Source: Alcanivorax sp.
Lineage (GTDB): Bacteria > Pseudomonadota > Gammaproteobacteria > Pseudomonadales > Alcanivoracaceae
Direction of reading: 5' to 3'
Assembly: GCA_022565695.1 (NCBI GenBank)
Contig: JAIUME010000003.1
Span: forward strand, 124,001 to 188,000
DNA: 64,000 nucleotides
Shown here: positions 27,399 through 37,498 of the stretch, piece after piece
Layout of the letters: each line of letters starts with the position of its first letter
How positions within the stretch are numbered: position 1 is the first letter of the stretch
Program-made: the position numbers and the translations under genes
The notes under the pieces: generated by a model
The model's database searches: none
What the model was told of the DNA's origin: nothing
Seen by the model: only the letters and a program-made list of their open reading frames with translations

Positions 27399-29398
27399 GC
27401 TCGGGCAGCACGAGAGAAACCGCATTGATTTCCCTGCGTGACGTGCGCAAGCGCTACGTCAATGGTGATGTGGCGGTGGACGTGCTGCGGGGTATCTCGC
27501 TGGATATTCATGCTGGCGAGTTCGTCGCCATCATGGGAGCGTCCGGTTCGGGCAAATCCACCCTGATGCATATTCTTGGTTGTCTGGATAAACCCAGTGC
27601 CGGGCAATACCTGTTCAACGGCGAAGATGTTGCCACGCTGGATGCGGATCAGTTGGCCTGGTTGCGTCGGGAAGCCTTCGGTTTTGTCTTCCAGAGCTAC
27701 CACCTTATCGCCGCCGGATCGGCGACGGAGAACGTCGAGGTGCCGGCGGTGTATGCCGGTATGGGTCGCACAGAACGCCACGCGCGGGCGCGTGCGTTGT
27801 TGAGTCAGCTGGGGCTGGCGGATCGGCTCGATCATCGTCCCAATCAATTGTCCGGCGGCCAGCAGCAGCGGGTGTCCATCGCCCGGGCGCTGATGAATGG
27901 CGGGCATATCATTCTGGCGGACGAACCCACCGGGGCGCTGGACACCCACAGTGGCGCGGAAGTGATGACGCTGCTGGGCGATCTGGCCAGGGAGGGCCAC
28001 ACGGTGATTCTGATTACCCACGACCAGAGTGTGGCGGCGCACGCGGATCGAGTGATCGAAATTTCAGACGGGGAAATCATCAGTGATGCACCTTCCTCAT
28101 CGCAATCCGTCACAGAGCAGGCCGTTGCGGCTGATGAGTCTGTTTCACAGCGCGCCTTGCCGGTGTTGTCGGCCCGTGCCACCCATCCGCCGGTGTCGTT
28201 TATCCCGGAGGCGCTGGAAGCCTGCAGCATGGCATTGCGCTCCCTGCGCTCGAATCTGTTTCGCACCCTGCTGACATTGCTGGGTGTGGTGATCGGTGTC
28301 GGGTCGGTGGTGGCGATGCTGGCCATCGGTGAAGGCGCGCGCGCATCGGTACTGGAGCGTATCAGCGCGATGGGCACCAATCTGCTGGTAGTGCGGCCGG
28401 GTTTCGAGGGATTTGGCCGTCGCAGTGCCGACGGTGAGATGGCGACGCTGACGGTGGAGGATGCGCTTGCCTTGAGCGGGCTGCCCAACATTATTGCCTC
28501 CGTGCCGGAAAACACCAGTAGTGCTACGGCGCGAGCGGCCGGGCGGGATACCTCGACACGGGTCAACGCCACCTCCGCCGATTATCCCCTGCTGCGTAAC
28601 TGGCAGCCCGAGCAGGGCATCTTTTTTGGCCCGGACGATGAGCGTCGCTATGCTGCCGTGGCCGTGATTGGCCAGACGGTAGCGCGATCCCTGTTTGGTC
28701 AGGCCAGTCCCTTGGGCGAGTTTCTGCTGCTCAATAATGTGCCGTTCCAGGTGATTGGCGTGATGAGCGAGCAGGGCGCTACCGCCTGGGGGGATGATGC
28801 GGATGATGTGGTATTTGTGCCGCTTTCCACCGGCAGCTTGCGCTTGTCCGGCCAGCGCCATCTGCGTTCGGTCACCGTGGCGGTGGCGGATGTGACACAG
28901 ATGGATATGACCGAGGCCGCGGTGGCAGACCTGTTGCGTGAGCGGCATGGCGTCGAGGATTTTCGTATCCGCAATATGGCCGCCATTGTGGAAACCGCAT
29001 CGGCGGCGCAGAACACCCTGACGATCCTGCTGGGCTCGATTGCGGCCATCTCCCTGCTGGTGGGGGGAATTGGTGTCATGAACATCATGTTGGTAAGTGT
29101 GACCGAGCGGACCCGGGAAATCGGGGTGCGCATGGCCACCGGCGCTCGCACGCGCAATATCCTGCAGCAGTTTCTGGTGGAAGCTGTGGTGGTGTCGGCG
29201 ATTGGCGGGATTGTGGGTGTATTGATCGGTGTCGGTGTGGCTGCGGTGATCGGCGCCCTGGTGATGCCGGTGCAGTTTTCGGTACCGATCATGGTGCTCG
29301 CATTCGCCTGTGCCGCGGGCACCGGCCTGATATTCGGGTTTGCGCCAGCCTTGAAGGCCGCGCGACTGGACCCTGTGGTGGCCCTCAGTGCGGAATGA
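27395..29398 (+). CDS. macB: MacB-type ABC efflux ATPase/permease
   Basis: It has 667 residues, a TTG start overlapping the macA stop (TTGA) and GGGGG upstream. The N-terminal ATPase has Walker [10 protein letters not shown] (about 48-56), signature [15 protein letters not shown] and Walker [13 protein letters not shown] linker leads to the first transmembrane helix (about 292-312), a large periplasmic MacB_PCD domain, and three C-terminal helices with the FtsX fold. MacB drives export of macrolides, lipopeptides or toxins through a TolC-like channel by mechanotransmission from periplasm to channel. Substrate here is unknown. The stop overlaps the outer-membrane factor gene. Confidence 0.95.
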   Translation: MSSGSTRETALISLRDVRKRYVNGDVAVDVLRGISLDIHAGEFVAIMGASGSGKSTLMHILGCLDKPSAGQYLFNGEDVATLDADQLAWLRREAFGFVFQSYHLIAAGSATENVEVPAVYAGMGRTERHARARALLSQLGLADRLDHRPNQLSGGQQQRVSIARALMNGGHIILADEPTGALDTHSGAEVMTLLGDLAREGHTVILITHDQSVAAHADRVIEISDGEIISDAPSSSQSVTEQAVAADESVSQRALPVLSARATHPPVSFIPEALEACSMALRSLRSNLFRTLLTLLGVVIGVGSVVAMLAIGEGARASVLERISAMGTNLLVVRPGFEGFGRRSADGEMATLTVEDALALSGLPNIIASVPENTSSATARAAGRDTSTRVNATSADYPLLRNWQPEQGIFFGPDDERRYAAVAVIGQTVARSLFGQASPLGEFLLLNNVPFQVIGVMSEQGATAWGDDADDVVFVPLSTGSLRLSGQRHLRSVTVAVADVTQMDMTEAAVADLLRERHGVEDFRIRNMAAIVETASAAQNTLTILLGSIAAISLLVGGIGVMNIMLVSVTERTREIGVRMATGARTRNILQQFLVEAVVVSAIGGIVGVLIGVGVAAVIGALVMPVQFSVPIMVLAFACAAGTGLIFGFAPALKAARLDPVVALSAE

Positions 29399-30875
29399 CT
29401 TTCTGCAACACAACCTGCAACACAATCTGGAACACAATGTGACACAGCATGCGAAAGACACACTGAAAAAAACGGCTGGCCGCCTTGGCGCGGCGACGGC
29501 GCTGGGCGCGGTGTTGTTTGTCAGCGGGTGCGGGACCACGCCAGTGCAACAGGTGCCATCGTCGCCACCCGAAGGCTGGGAATATGCCAGCCCGCAAGCG
29601 CGTGATGCCTGGCCGGCCAGAGACTGGTGGCGCGCCTTTGGCAGTGCAGAACTGGATCAGTTGATGGTGCATGCCCAGGCAGGGAATCCGGATCTGGGCG
29701 CTGCGGCAGCGCGAGTGCTGCAGGCAGAGGCCCAGGCCCGCGTCGCCGGGGCGAGCTTGTTGCCGAATGTGGATCTGGGGCTGGATGCAAGCCGCAGCGG
29801 CCTGGTGGAGCAGGGTGGGGCCAGTGGCAGCTACAGCAGCAGCCTGGGCGCCAGCTATGAGCTGGATTTCTGGGGCGCCAATCGTGCGCGCCGTGACGGG
29901 GCTCGCGCGGCTCTGCAGGCCACGGCCTTTGATCGAGAGACGGTGGCCATCACGCTGAGTGCCGGCGTGGCCAGCGCCTACCTGCAGGTGTTGTCCTTGC
30001 AGGAGCGTCTGGAGATCGCCCGGTTGAATCTGGAGATTGCCGAAGAAATCCTGCGGGTTGTTGAAGCGCGTGTCGGCAGCGGTGCGGGCACCCCGCTGGA
30101 CCTCGCACGGCAGCGTGCTGTGGTAGCGCGTCAGCGCGCCAGCGTGCAGCCATTACTGCAGCAGGAACGTGATGCGCGTGCTGCGCTGGCCCTGTTGCTG
30201 GGGCGTGTGCCGCAGGGCTTTGCCGTAGACGGTAATCTGGCGGACATCCTGATTCCGGAAGTGATGGCGGGGCTGCCGGCGGAACTGCTGGTGCGACGCC
30301 CGGATATTCGCCAGCAGGAAGCCCGCTTGCTGGCGGCAGACGCTGACATTGCTGTGGCGCGGGCCGCGTTTTTGCCGGGGGTGCGGCTGACGGGTGCGGT
30401 GGGCACACGCAGTGATGTGTTTTCGGAGTTGTTCAGTGGTGATCTGCTGTACAACATCGGTGCCTCGCTGACCCAGCCGATATTCAATGCCGGGCGCTTG
30501 CGGGCGCAACGTGATCTGAGCGAAGCGCGCAAGCTGGAATTGCTCGAGCTTTATCGCGGCGCCATACAGCGTGCGTTTGCCGAGGTTGATCTGTCGTTGA
30601 GTGACATCGAGACACTGTCGGAGCAGGCATTTCAGCAGGAGATCGAACTGACTCAGACGCGCCGTGCGTTCACACTGGCGGAGGCCCGTTACCGGGAAGG
30701 TGCGGATGATTTGCTGACATTGCTGGATGCCCAGCAGTCGCTGTATCAGGCAGAAGAAAACAATGGCCTGCTACGGCTGGCGCAGATGCAGGCCATTGTC
30801 ACGCTATATCGCGTGCTGGGTGGCGGCTGGTCCGAGTCCCTGGAGAGTGAGCCCGTAGAGAGCCCGGACGCCTGA
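29388..30875 (+). CDS. NodT-type outer-membrane efflux lipoprotein (TolC superfamily)
   Basis: Up to 495 residues from GTG 29388, which overlaps macB by 11 nt; GTG 29439 is an alternative that gives a more usual signal peptide ([16 protein letters not shown]...). The lipobox is FVSGCG, with Cys near residue 48. Two TolC repeats follow: the first [31 protein letters not shown], the second [28 protein letters not shown], each with helices of the coiled-coil barrel; the [12 protein letters not shown] motif is typical of NodT. It completes the tripartite pump with MacAB, so all three parts are in one transcription unit. Confidence 0.93.
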   Translation: MRNDFLQHNLQHNLEHNVTQHAKDTLKKTAGRLGAATALGAVLFVSGCGTTPVQQVPSSPPEGWEYASPQARDAWPARDWWRAFGSAELDQLMVHAQAGNPDLGAAAARVLQAEAQARVAGASLLPNVDLGLDASRSGLVEQGGASGSYSSSLGASYELDFWGANRARRDGARAALQATAFDRETVAITLSAGVASAYLQVLSLQERLEIARLNLEIAEEILRVVEARVGSGAGTPLDLARQRAVVARQRASVQPLLQQERDARAALALLLGRVPQGFAVDGNLADILIPEVMAGLPAELLVRRPDIRQQEARLLAADADIAVARAAFLPGVRLTGAVGTRSDVFSELFSGDLLYNIGASLTQPIFNAGRLRAQRDLSEARKLELLELYRGAIQRAFAEVDLSLSDIETLSEQAFQQEIELTQTRRAFTLAEARYREGADDLLTLLDAQQSLYQAEENNGLLRLAQMQAIVTLYRVLGGGWSESLESEPVESPDA

Positions 30876-30895
30876 GGCCGCCTGAAGCGCAGTCA

Positions 30896-32497
30896 TTACA
30901 TTTCCGGGAAGAACAGGGTGAAGCCGAGCAGGCCTGGCCCGTCCATGCCACCAATCCGCGACATTGCCGCATCGCCGCCCACAATGGGTGTGATGCCATA
31001 GTTCATCAGATTCAACCGGTACAGGGTAACCGTGCCGGCCTGGGATTCACTCAGCCCAAACAGCGCGAGGCCATTATCACCGCCCGCGATATCCAGGCTC
31101 TGCGGGCCGCTGGGCATGGGTGTTATCGCTGCCTGGGGCACCTGGGTGCCATCGTTGGGCGGGATCTGTTCGTTGAACTGATTGTTGGCGGCATCCACGG
31201 TGATCAGCAGGGTGCTCATGGCGGTACCATAATTATTGGTATACGCGGCTGCGGCGATACTCGGTTGCCCTTCTTCATCTGCTTCCGGCAGATTGATCAT
31301 ACCGTCGACCAGTGCTTCGCCGGTATCCACATTGATGCGCAGGTTCTGTCCGGTGCTCTGGATAAGACGAAGCCGGTCAACGGTCGGGTTGAAATCCAGT
31401 GCAACATCTCCGATTTCCAGACCCGCAAAGCCGTCGTTGGGCGCCTGTGCCGGAATCAGCGTTGAAGCAAAGCTGGCCGCACCACTCATGGGGTCTACGG
31501 TGTAGAGGCGGCCGCTGGCTGTGACGATATAGATGTCGCCAGTCGCCGGGCGCCGATCAATACCGACAACGTCATCGGGCATCATGGTCAGGCCGGTAAT
31601 GTCCACTTCGTTGAGAATCATGCCCGGATTCTGTGGGCTGAACGTGATCAACGTATTGTCGAGGGTAAGGCCGGTCACCATCGGGGGATGTGCAGGCGGA
31701 ATGGCGAGGCCGAGGTAGCCAATGCCTGTGCCGAGTGCGGCCATCAGTGTTGCCGCATTTTCGGTGGCGTTGATATCAATGCTGTACAGGCCTGTAACAC
31801 CGTTTGATGTCAGCAGGGCCAGGCCCTGGTTGGTCTGGCCGTCGATGACAAAACCGTTGCCATCTTCCACATCAATGCCCAATGTCACCGGGTTTTGCTG
31901 GGTGCCGTCGTTCGGAGGATTCTGGAGGTACAGTGTGCCGGTGCCAGAGTCGATGTTGAACAGCTGAGTGGTGCCTGTGCCGGCAAAGCTGTTGGTATAG
32001 GCAGAGGCTGTGATGGTGGTGCCGAGCATGCCACCGTTGATCTCTCCATCCTCTATGGTTTCGCCCGTCTCGACATTGATGCGCAGGTTCTGCCCGGTAT
32101 TCGAGGTGACGCGCAAGCGATCCGGTACCGGGTTGAAGTCGATACCAAAGCTTTCGCCTTCAAGCATGACGTTGAGCGCGACCGGCGGCCCCGCCATACC
32201 GGTGTCGGTATTTACGACATACAGGTTGCTGCCCGAACCGAGTGCGTAAAGATCGCCGGTGGCCGGGCGAAAGGCCATGCCCAACAGCATCTCGCCCTCC
32301 ATCAAGCCGCTGACAGGGCGGATGGATACCGCGCGTGTTGGCGCGCTGCGGGTGACGCCAATCAGGCGGTTGTTGTCAGTGAGGTAAAACATATCAGCGG
32401 CATCAGGCGCCTGGTTGCGGTTGCTGCTGGAGCTGCCACAGGCACTGAGCAAGAGTAGTAAAGCGGGAATCAGAAAATAATTCAGCTGGCGTATCAT
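30896..32497 (-). CDS. DUF4394 lipoprotein with two repeat domains (copy 2)
   Basis: It has 533 residues from ATG 32497, with GGAG 9 nt upstream on the minus strand; a longer frame to 32527 lacks a signal peptide at its start. Lipobox is LLLSACGSSS. Two DUF4394 domains follow, each with the pattern D(F)NPxxDRLR...GQNLRINVxTGE: about residues 120-150 (FGIDFNPVPDRLRVTSNTGQ) and about 375-405 (LDFNPTVDRLRLIQSTGQ). The repeat units look like beta-propeller or beta-sandwich blades (TGDLYALGSGSNLYVVNTDTG). Family function is unknown; probable outer-membrane or periplasmic location. It is a paralogue of the adjacent gene upstream. Confidence 0.85.
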   Translation of the reverse strand: MIRQLNYFLIPALLLLLSACGSSSSNRNQAPDAADMFYLTDNNRLIGVTRSAPTRAVSIRPVSGLMEGEMLLGMAFRPATGDLYALGSGSNLYVVNTDTGMAGPPVALNVMLEGESFGIDFNPVPDRLRVTSNTGQNLRINVETGETIEDGEINGGMLGTTITASAYTNSFAGTGTTQLFNIDSGTGTLYLQNPPNDGTQQNPVTLGIDVEDGNGFVIDGQTNQGLALLTSNGVTGLYSIDINATENAATLMAALGTGIGYLGLAIPPAHPPMVTGLTLDNTLITFSPQNPGMILNEVDITGLTMMPDDVVGIDRRPATGDIYIVTASGRLYTVDPMSGAASFASTLIPAQAPNDGFAGLEIGDVALDFNPTVDRLRLIQSTGQNLRINVDTGEALVDGMINLPEADEEGQPSIAAAAYTNNYGTAMSTLLITVDAANNQFNEQIPPNDGTQVPQAAITPMPSGPQSLDIAGGDNGLALFGLSESQAGTVTLYRLNLMNYGITPIVGGDAAMSRIGGMDGPGLLGFTLFFPEM

Positions 32498-32842
32498 GAG
32501 TGCGATCTCCGTGATCGTGAAAAGCAATTACACAGTGGCTGCGCTGGTCACATCCTATTGCTCAGTGTCACGTCACGGATCATCAACATCGCTTTCACAA
32601 AAGCGTCATCGAAAGCCTGAAACAGTCGTGCCAGATGGGCCTTCAGCACCCCTTGCGCAGCGATGCGGTCTTAACGACACGTTGACACTGAACCAGTGCC
32701 ATGGAATTTGAGGTGAAATAACGGTTACGGAATGTGGTGTGAATGAGAGAGGCGTGTATCATCAGGACGGAAACCGCACTGCCCGACAGTGAATGTCGAC
32801 GCAGTGCGGGTACTGGCTTGATTATCCGAATCTTCCCGGATG
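32498..32842. other. 345-bp gap between the two DUF4394 genes
   Basis: No coding potential is seen. The gap holds the probable terminator of the upstream copy (32774-32809) and the ribosome site and presumably a promoter of the downstream copy. A longer stretch at 32700-32760 is A+T-richer, but no clear -35/-10 pair could be fixed. Confidence 0.6.
32774..32809 (-). terminator. Probable terminator of the upstream DUF4394 gene
   Basis: CCGCACTGC (32774-32782) pairs with GCAGTGCGG (32801-32809), and inside it GACA pairs with TGTC (nested CGACA 32785-32789 / TGTCG 32795-32799). On the minus strand only a short TTT follows. It lies 34 nt beyond the stop of the gene at 32843. Confidence 0.5.
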
Positions 32843-34600
32843 TCAGAGTGCTGGAGAGAGCAGAACGGTGATACCACGAATGGCAGGACCGTCTGGCCCG
32901 CCGATGGCGGAGGTGCTTTCATCACCGGTGACAGGCGTGAATTCGCCACTCATGAGATTGACGCGGTAAAGCACGTACGGCGGCATGCCGTTCTCGCTCA
33001 GCGCCGTGATGACGATACCGTTATCCCCCCCGGCAATATCAAAAGCCTGATCCCCCTGAATGGCGAAAGGTGTATCAATCAGCGGGACCTGTACGCCATC
33101 GTTGGGCGGGTTCTGCAGGTTCAACGAGTCGTTTTGCGTATCCAGTGTGAATAGTTCGGTGGTCGTAGTGCCGGCGAAGCTGTTGGTATACGCGGCGGCG
33201 GTGATGGCGGGTGTTGGCGCATCCGCTTCCGGCAGCAGTATGTTGCCGATCAGTCCGAGCAGCGGCCCCAGTAACGGAATGTCCTCAATGCCACCGAGAT
33301 CGCCCTCGTCGGCGTAGGCAATATCCCCGTCAGTGATGGTGGCGCCGGTCTCCACATTGATGCGCAGATTCTGGCCGCTGTCGCTGATCAGTCGCAGACG
33401 GTCGGGCACGGGATTGAAATCCATACCGTAGTCGGTGCCCATCAGCATGGTGAAGGTGTCATCGGGCGCAGCGCTGAGTGTTGCCTGAAACAAGGCGCTG
33501 CCGTTCTCCGCATCGACGATATAGATATTGCCTTGATCGGAGACTGCATACAGCTCGCCGGTAGCGGGGCGTACATCGACGCCGATCAGAACTTCTTCAT
33601 CGACCATCAGACCTGTCACCGCAACGGTTTCAATGCTGTCGGGCATCAGCAGCGGGAAACGTGCCAGCGTGTTGTCGTCGGTGAGTGCCACGACTTCCGG
33701 CGCCTGGGGCGGCGGCAGGGCGATGCCGTTGATGGTGCCATGCACGGAGAGCGGTCCGACAAGCGTTGCCACATCGGCTGTGCCTGCCAGATCGATGGTA
33801 TACAGCCCGGTGGAGCCCTCCACCGTCAACGCAGCGAGTGCAAGGTTGTTCAGGCCGTCAATCACGAATCCGTTGTCTGCGCTGATGTCCACGCCGAGCG
33901 TTACCGGGTTGATGAGATTGCCGTCGTTGGGAGGCTGCTGCAGGTAGAGCAGGTTGTTGCCGCTGTCGATGTTAAACAGACGCGTTGTTGCGGTGCCAGC
34001 GAAGCTGTTGGTATAGGCGGAGCCGGTGATCATGGTGCCGTCAGTGCCACTGTCCAGTTCACCGTCGACGATGGTTTCGCCGGTGTCCACATTGATGCGC
34101 AGGTTCTGGCCAGTATCGGAGGTGACCCGCAGGCGATCCGGCACGGGATTGAAATCGACACCGAACTGCATGCCTTCCAGTGCGACGAATGGAGGAGTGG
34201 TATCGGGTGCGGGTATCAGTGCCACGCTGCTGATCACACTGGCATTGACCGGATCAAGGATATGCAGGGTGCCGGAGCGTCCGAGTGCGTACAGCTGACC
34301 TGTTGCAGGACGGTAGTCCATGCCGAGCAGCTCTTCTGCGTCAGGCAGGCCTTGTATGGTCAGGGTGTCGAACGGCGCGTCAGGTGCTGTGCGATCCAGG
34401 GAGGTCAGGGAGAATACCGGCGTGCCGGAATCCAGCGTGCTGCTGAGTATCATGATATTGCCGGGCGTCAACTCACCGCGTTCATCGGGGGGTGGGGGAT
34501 CGGCCGGGCGAAGGCTGCCGCTGGAGCTGCCCCCGCAAGCCGTCAGGATCGTAGCGGCAACTATTGCCGCGCAGAGAGGATAAAACCTGTTCGAATGCAT
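32843..34600 (-). CDS. DUF4394 lipoprotein with two repeat domains (copy 1)
   Basis: It has 585 residues from ATG 34600, with GGGAGAA 6 nt upstream; the longer frame to 34930 begins with non-signal sequence. The signal peptide ends in TILTACGGSSSG. Two DUF4394 domains are recognisable by FGVDFNPVPDRLRVTSDTGQ (first half) and YGMDFNPVPDRLRLISDSGQ (second half), each followed by LRINVxTG and a conserved AYTNSFAGTxTTxLFxID motif. The second half carries an insertion (GDLGGIEDIPLLGPLLGLIGNILLPEADAPTP). It precedes the shorter paralogue at 30896 in the same direction. Function unknown. Confidence 0.85.
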   Translation of the reverse strand: MHSNRFYPLCAAIVAATILTACGGSSSGSLRPADPPPPDERGELTPGNIMILSSTLDSGTPVFSLTSLDRTAPDAPFDTLTIQGLPDAEELLGMDYRPATGQLYALGRSGTLHILDPVNASVISSVALIPAPDTTPPFVALEGMQFGVDFNPVPDRLRVTSDTGQNLRINVDTGETIVDGELDSGTDGTMITGSAYTNSFAGTATTRLFNIDSGNNLLYLQQPPNDGNLINPVTLGVDISADNGFVIDGLNNLALAALTVEGSTGLYTIDLAGTADVATLVGPLSVHGTINGIALPPPQAPEVVALTDDNTLARFPLLMPDSIETVAVTGLMVDEEVLIGVDVRPATGELYAVSDQGNIYIVDAENGSALFQATLSAAPDDTFTMLMGTDYGMDFNPVPDRLRLISDSGQNLRINVETGATITDGDIAYADEGDLGGIEDIPLLGPLLGLIGNILLPEADAPTPAITAAAYTNSFAGTTTTELFTLDTQNDSLNLQNPPNDGVQVPLIDTPFAIQGDQAFDIAGGDNGIVITALSENGMPPYVLYRVNLMSGEFTPVTGDESTSAIGGPDGPAIRGITVLLSPAL

Positions 34601-35149
34601 GCTGTTCTCCCGAGTTCGTATAGCTGCTGAGTAGCTGCTGATATGTGCCGCGTGAATACCAACGCGTCGTTGACGCTCGTGGGCCCAGTTCAGGCCTTCC
34701 AGTGGAAAAGCGGCGTGAAATCTGCGGGGGGGATTCGTGGTGTTATGTAATGTTGGGTAAGCAATGCAGCGCTGGGGTAATGCTGTGACAGGGTTCTCGT
34801 AGAGAGCGGAAGTATATGATATTGAACAATATGTATACTTCGTGGGCTGAAATGGCCGCGCGCGCGGATGGGCTCCCTGATCGCGCTTTGTCATTTTGCG
34901 GTGAGAGATGCGGTTTTGCATGGATGGCAATTTGCCATTACCGCCAGAAATAACGCGAACATAATTTTATGAAAAGCAGCTTTTCCTCTTGATCCGTTTC
35001 AGTTTGTGCCTCGAAACACTAGCCTGCCTGTGACTCAGTTGACAAAGACCGGTTCATATCAACCGATTAGAATGGCTGCGGCCAGGCTGAACTCGTTCGT
35101 ATCGCATATCAACAAAAACGAGCCCGAAGAACGCAAGGAGATTTGCAGC
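34601..35149. other. 549-bp divergent control region
   Basis: It lies between the DUF4394 gene (minus) and the TatT-like gene (plus). It contains two direct copies of TAGCTGCTGA (34621-34630, 34632-34641), a 31-nt palindrome at 34810-34840, and the AAGGAG ribosome site (35135-35140) of the plus-strand gene. The plus-strand frame is open from 35006 but has no codon-usage sign of being translated before 35150. Confidence 0.6.
34810..34840. repeat. 31-nt near-perfect palindrome in the divergent control region
   Basis: AAGTATA (34810-34816) pairs with TATACTT (34834-34840), and within it ATATTG (34819-34824) pairs with CAATAT (34827-34832); only one unpaired base breaks the symmetry. The position between two divergent genes suits an operator. 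Confidence 0.6.
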
Positions 35150-36220
35150 ATGAGGCTTAACTTTTTTTCGTTGAATCCTTCTCTATCCGCTACAGAAGCT
35201 TCACTCAGGGGGCTGTTGCGGCCATTTCGTCTGGCAGCATTGCTGGCCGCCGTGATGGTGCTGCAAGGTTGTAGTGTGATCTACAAGACCACCGGCGACA
35301 TTCTTGTCAATTACGGCCGTTCTGAAATGACCCCCTATCTGCTGACTTATGATGATATGGGCATGGCCTGCGCCACAGGCGAAGGTCTTACGCCGTTTCT
35401 GGTTTCCTTTGAATCAGTCCATGCCAATCCCACCCGGCTTGCCGTGCTGACCAACAGTATGGCGGCGGTCTGTGCGGATAACATGGCGCTGCAGGAAGAG
35501 CTGCGCTACAGCCGCGCCATGAAGCGGGGCGACACGCCGGAAGCACAGGATGCACGGACCCTTCAGAAGCGTCACTCCGAAGTCGCTGCATCACGGCTGT
35601 ACGAGTCCTATCTTCGTTCCGTAAAGCAGTATGGCGAAGTGGAGCACGGTGGCCAGTGCCCACGCTTGCGCACCGAGTTTGACGAGCTGGTGTTTATGGT
35701 CGGCCTGATCAGCGGCGTTCAGGCGCTGCTGCATGATGCTACGGCAGATGTGGCGGTGGGTGTGCCCCGTGATATCGCTGCCAAGGTGGAACGCGCTGCG
35801 ACCTGTCTCGACAGCGAAAAATGGTGGGGTGTACCACAGGGTATCCGCGCATCACTGTGGAATATCCTGCCCATGCTCGCGCCGGAAGGCGTGGATGCCT
35901 GGGCGGAGCTCGAAAGCTCCGTCGATCAGGGCTATGCCGCAGGCGTACGTCTGGCCAGCGCCTTGTATGTCGTGACCGGATACAGCGTCGGCGATGAGGA
36001 ACGGGTACGCAGGGGTATCCGCGGTTTCGCGGCCAACGATGAAGAGCTGAACCCGGACTACGCCATGCTTGATGCGATCTCGGGCTTTATGGTCGAGGGG
36101 GTGTCTGATCGTTTGTGGACAGAAGCGACCGGGCAGCGTACGCCGTTCAAACGTCTCGGCACCTTCTGGGATGACGCGCGAGACAGTGGTTCAGACATTG
36201 ATATTGATGATCTGCTTTAA
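35150..36220 (+). CDS. TatT-like lipoprotein of a TRAP-associated pair
   Basis: It has 356 residues from ATG 35150 (AAGGAG 9 nt upstream). A long N-terminal leader ends in a lipobox VMVLQGCS near residue 50, so the signal peptide is unusually long. The mature part begins YKTTGDILVNYGRSEMTPYLL and continues with helix pairs (ASRLYESYLRSVKQYG, AKVERAATCLDSEKWWGVPQGIRASLW) of the kind found in the TRAP-T (TatT) family, a TPR-like periplasmic lipoprotein that docks with a solute-binding partner. It is followed by a solute-binding-protein gene 90 nt away, as in TatT-TatP pairs. The assignment is from memory of the family and is moderate. Confidence 0.65.
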   Translation: MRLNFFSLNPSLSATEASLRGLLRPFRLAALLAAVMVLQGCSVIYKTTGDILVNYGRSEMTPYLLTYDDMGMACATGEGLTPFLVSFESVHANPTRLAVLTNSMAAVCADNMALQEELRYSRAMKRGDTPEAQDARTLQKRHSEVAASRLYESYLRSVKQYGEVEHGGQCPRLRTEFDELVFMVGLISGVQALLHDATADVAVGVPRDIAAKVERAATCLDSEKWWGVPQGIRASLWNILPMLAPEGVDAWAELESSVDQGYAAGVRLASALYVVTGYSVGDEERVRRGIRGFAANDEELNPDYAMLDAISGFMVEGVSDRLWTEATGQRTPFKRLGTFWDDARDSGSDIDIDDLL

Positions 36221-36309
36221 GGGTTGATACCAACGCAAGGTGGCACAGTCGATGTGTTTGCAGGCCAGGTGGTCTGTACATCGGCTGCGCGATCTATGGA
36301 GAGATGACA

Positions 36310-37341
36310 ATGCGTTTCATGAAAATGCGTTTCAAGAAATTGATTTCTGTTTTTATCGGTGTGGGTCTTGGTTTCTCTGTGGGGACAGCGCAAGCCAATA
36401 CACGCCTCGATTTCTGCGTGTTCGATATCATCGGCACATCTGGGGACACCTTCAACCTGATGCGCGACTATCGCACAGCGGCACTGGAGCATGGCCTGGA
36501 CCTGCGAGTGCGCGCCTTCACGGATGAGAATATCGCTTATGAAGAGTTGATCGGTGGCCAATGTGACATGGCGGCCATCACCGGTATCCGGTCGCGCAAC
36601 CTCAACAGCTATGTGGGCAGCCTGGACTCCATCGGTGCGATACCGAACTACGATGTCATGCGCACTGTGGCGCAGGTGCTGGCCAGCAACAATCCGCGCA
36701 TTACCGATAATATGCGCAGCGGCCCCTATGAGGTCATCGGCATGGCGCCGATGGGTGCTGCCTACCTGTTCGTCAAGGACAAGGCCATCAACAACGTCAA
36801 TGCGTTGGCCGGCAAGTCGATCTCGGTCATGGAGTACGATGTGGCGCAGGGCCGCATGGCCTCCCGGGTGGGGATGTCGCCGGTAATGTCTGACATCACC
36901 AACTTTGCCGGGCGCTTCAATAACCACAGTGTGGATATCTGCTTCGCACCGATGATGGCCTACAGCGCGCTGGAACTGTACCGGGGCATGGGGCCGGATG
37001 GCGGCATTGTGGATTACACCCTGGGGCAACTGACGCTGCAGATCATTGCACGCCATAACAAGCTGCCAGAGGGATTCGCTGACTGGTCCCGGCAGTATGT
37101 ATTCGAGAATCTGCACGACCGGGCCCAGGCCATCGTGGATAACGCCTATAACGATGTCAGTGAGGATCGCTGGATTGATATCAACGAACAAGACACGCTG
37201 CGCTATGACGAGATGATGCGCGAGGCGCGTATCTCGCTGACCGAACAGGGTGTCTATAACACCGAGATGATGTCACTGCTGCGCAATATCCGTTGCCGCC
37301 ATGATGGTGGTCGGGCGGAGTGTGCTGAACGTCTGGAGTAA
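36310..37341 (+). CDS. Periplasmic solute-binding protein (DUF6091/TRAP-P-like)
   Basis: It has 343 residues from ATG 36310; GGAGAG (36298-36303) is 6 nt upstream, whereas the ATG at 36304 would touch it. The signal peptide ends VGTAQA before NTRLDFCVFD. The order of segments (FDIIGTSGDTF, YEELIGGQCDMAAITGIRSR, AGKSISVMEYDVAQGRMASRVG) is that of a two-lobed TRAP-type binding protein: ligand loop, lobe 2, hinge. With the TatT-like gene before it, it would form a T-P ligand-capture pair. No DctQ/DctM membrane genes follow; a strong terminator comes 20 nt after the stop. Confidence 0.7.
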   Translation: MRFMKMRFKKLISVFIGVGLGFSVGTAQANTRLDFCVFDIIGTSGDTFNLMRDYRTAALEHGLDLRVRAFTDENIAYEELIGGQCDMAAITGIRSRNLNSYVGSLDSIGAIPNYDVMRTVAQVLASNNPRITDNMRSGPYEVIGMAPMGAAYLFVKDKAINNVNALAGKSISVMEYDVAQGRMASRVGMSPVMSDITNFAGRFNNHSVDICFAPMMAYSALELYRGMGPDGGIVDYTLGQLTLQIIARHNKLPEGFADWSRQYVFENLHDRAQAIVDNAYNDVSEDRWIDINEQDTLRYDEMMREARISLTEQGVYNTEMMSLLRNIRCRHDGGRAECAERLE

Positions 37342-37360
37342 TTCTGCTCTTGAGTATTCT

Positions 37361-37385
37361 GGCCCGCTTTGGCGGGCCTTTTTTT
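37361..37385 (+). terminator. Strong intrinsic terminator after the solute-binding-protein gene
   Basis: GGCCCGC (37361-37367) pairs with GCGGGCC (37372-37378), followed by TTTTTTT (37379-37385). Textbook Rho-independent geometry. Confidence 0.93.
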
Positions 37386-37439
37386 GTGCCGCGAGCGCCG
37401 CCCCGGTACTGGGGCAGGGTATGGGCAAAATGGCCATAT

Positions 37440-37486
37440 TTGCCATTATAGGTTATATACCCTACGATGGAGGTTAGGTAACTAAC
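37440..37486 (+). promoter_or_regulatory. Promoter and overlapping operator of the antitoxin-toxin operon
   Basis: TTGCCA (37440-37445) and TACGAT (37463-37468) are separated by 17 bp, a good sigma-70 match. The expected transcription start falls in GTTAG-GTAA-CTAAC (37473-37486), a 5-bp inverted repeat that could be the site for autorepression by the Phd-like protein. The ribosome site (ACGAGG, 37485-37490) follows. Confidence 0.55.
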
Positions 37487-37498
37487 GAGGTAATCCCC

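Noticed and set aside
37379-37400. TGTGCCGC near the 37.4 kb terminator as the attachment-site partner of the tRNA-Thr 3' end
   Set aside because: Only about seven bases match the tRNA 3' region (GTGCCGC), which is too short for an attachment core, and no integrase gene is visible.
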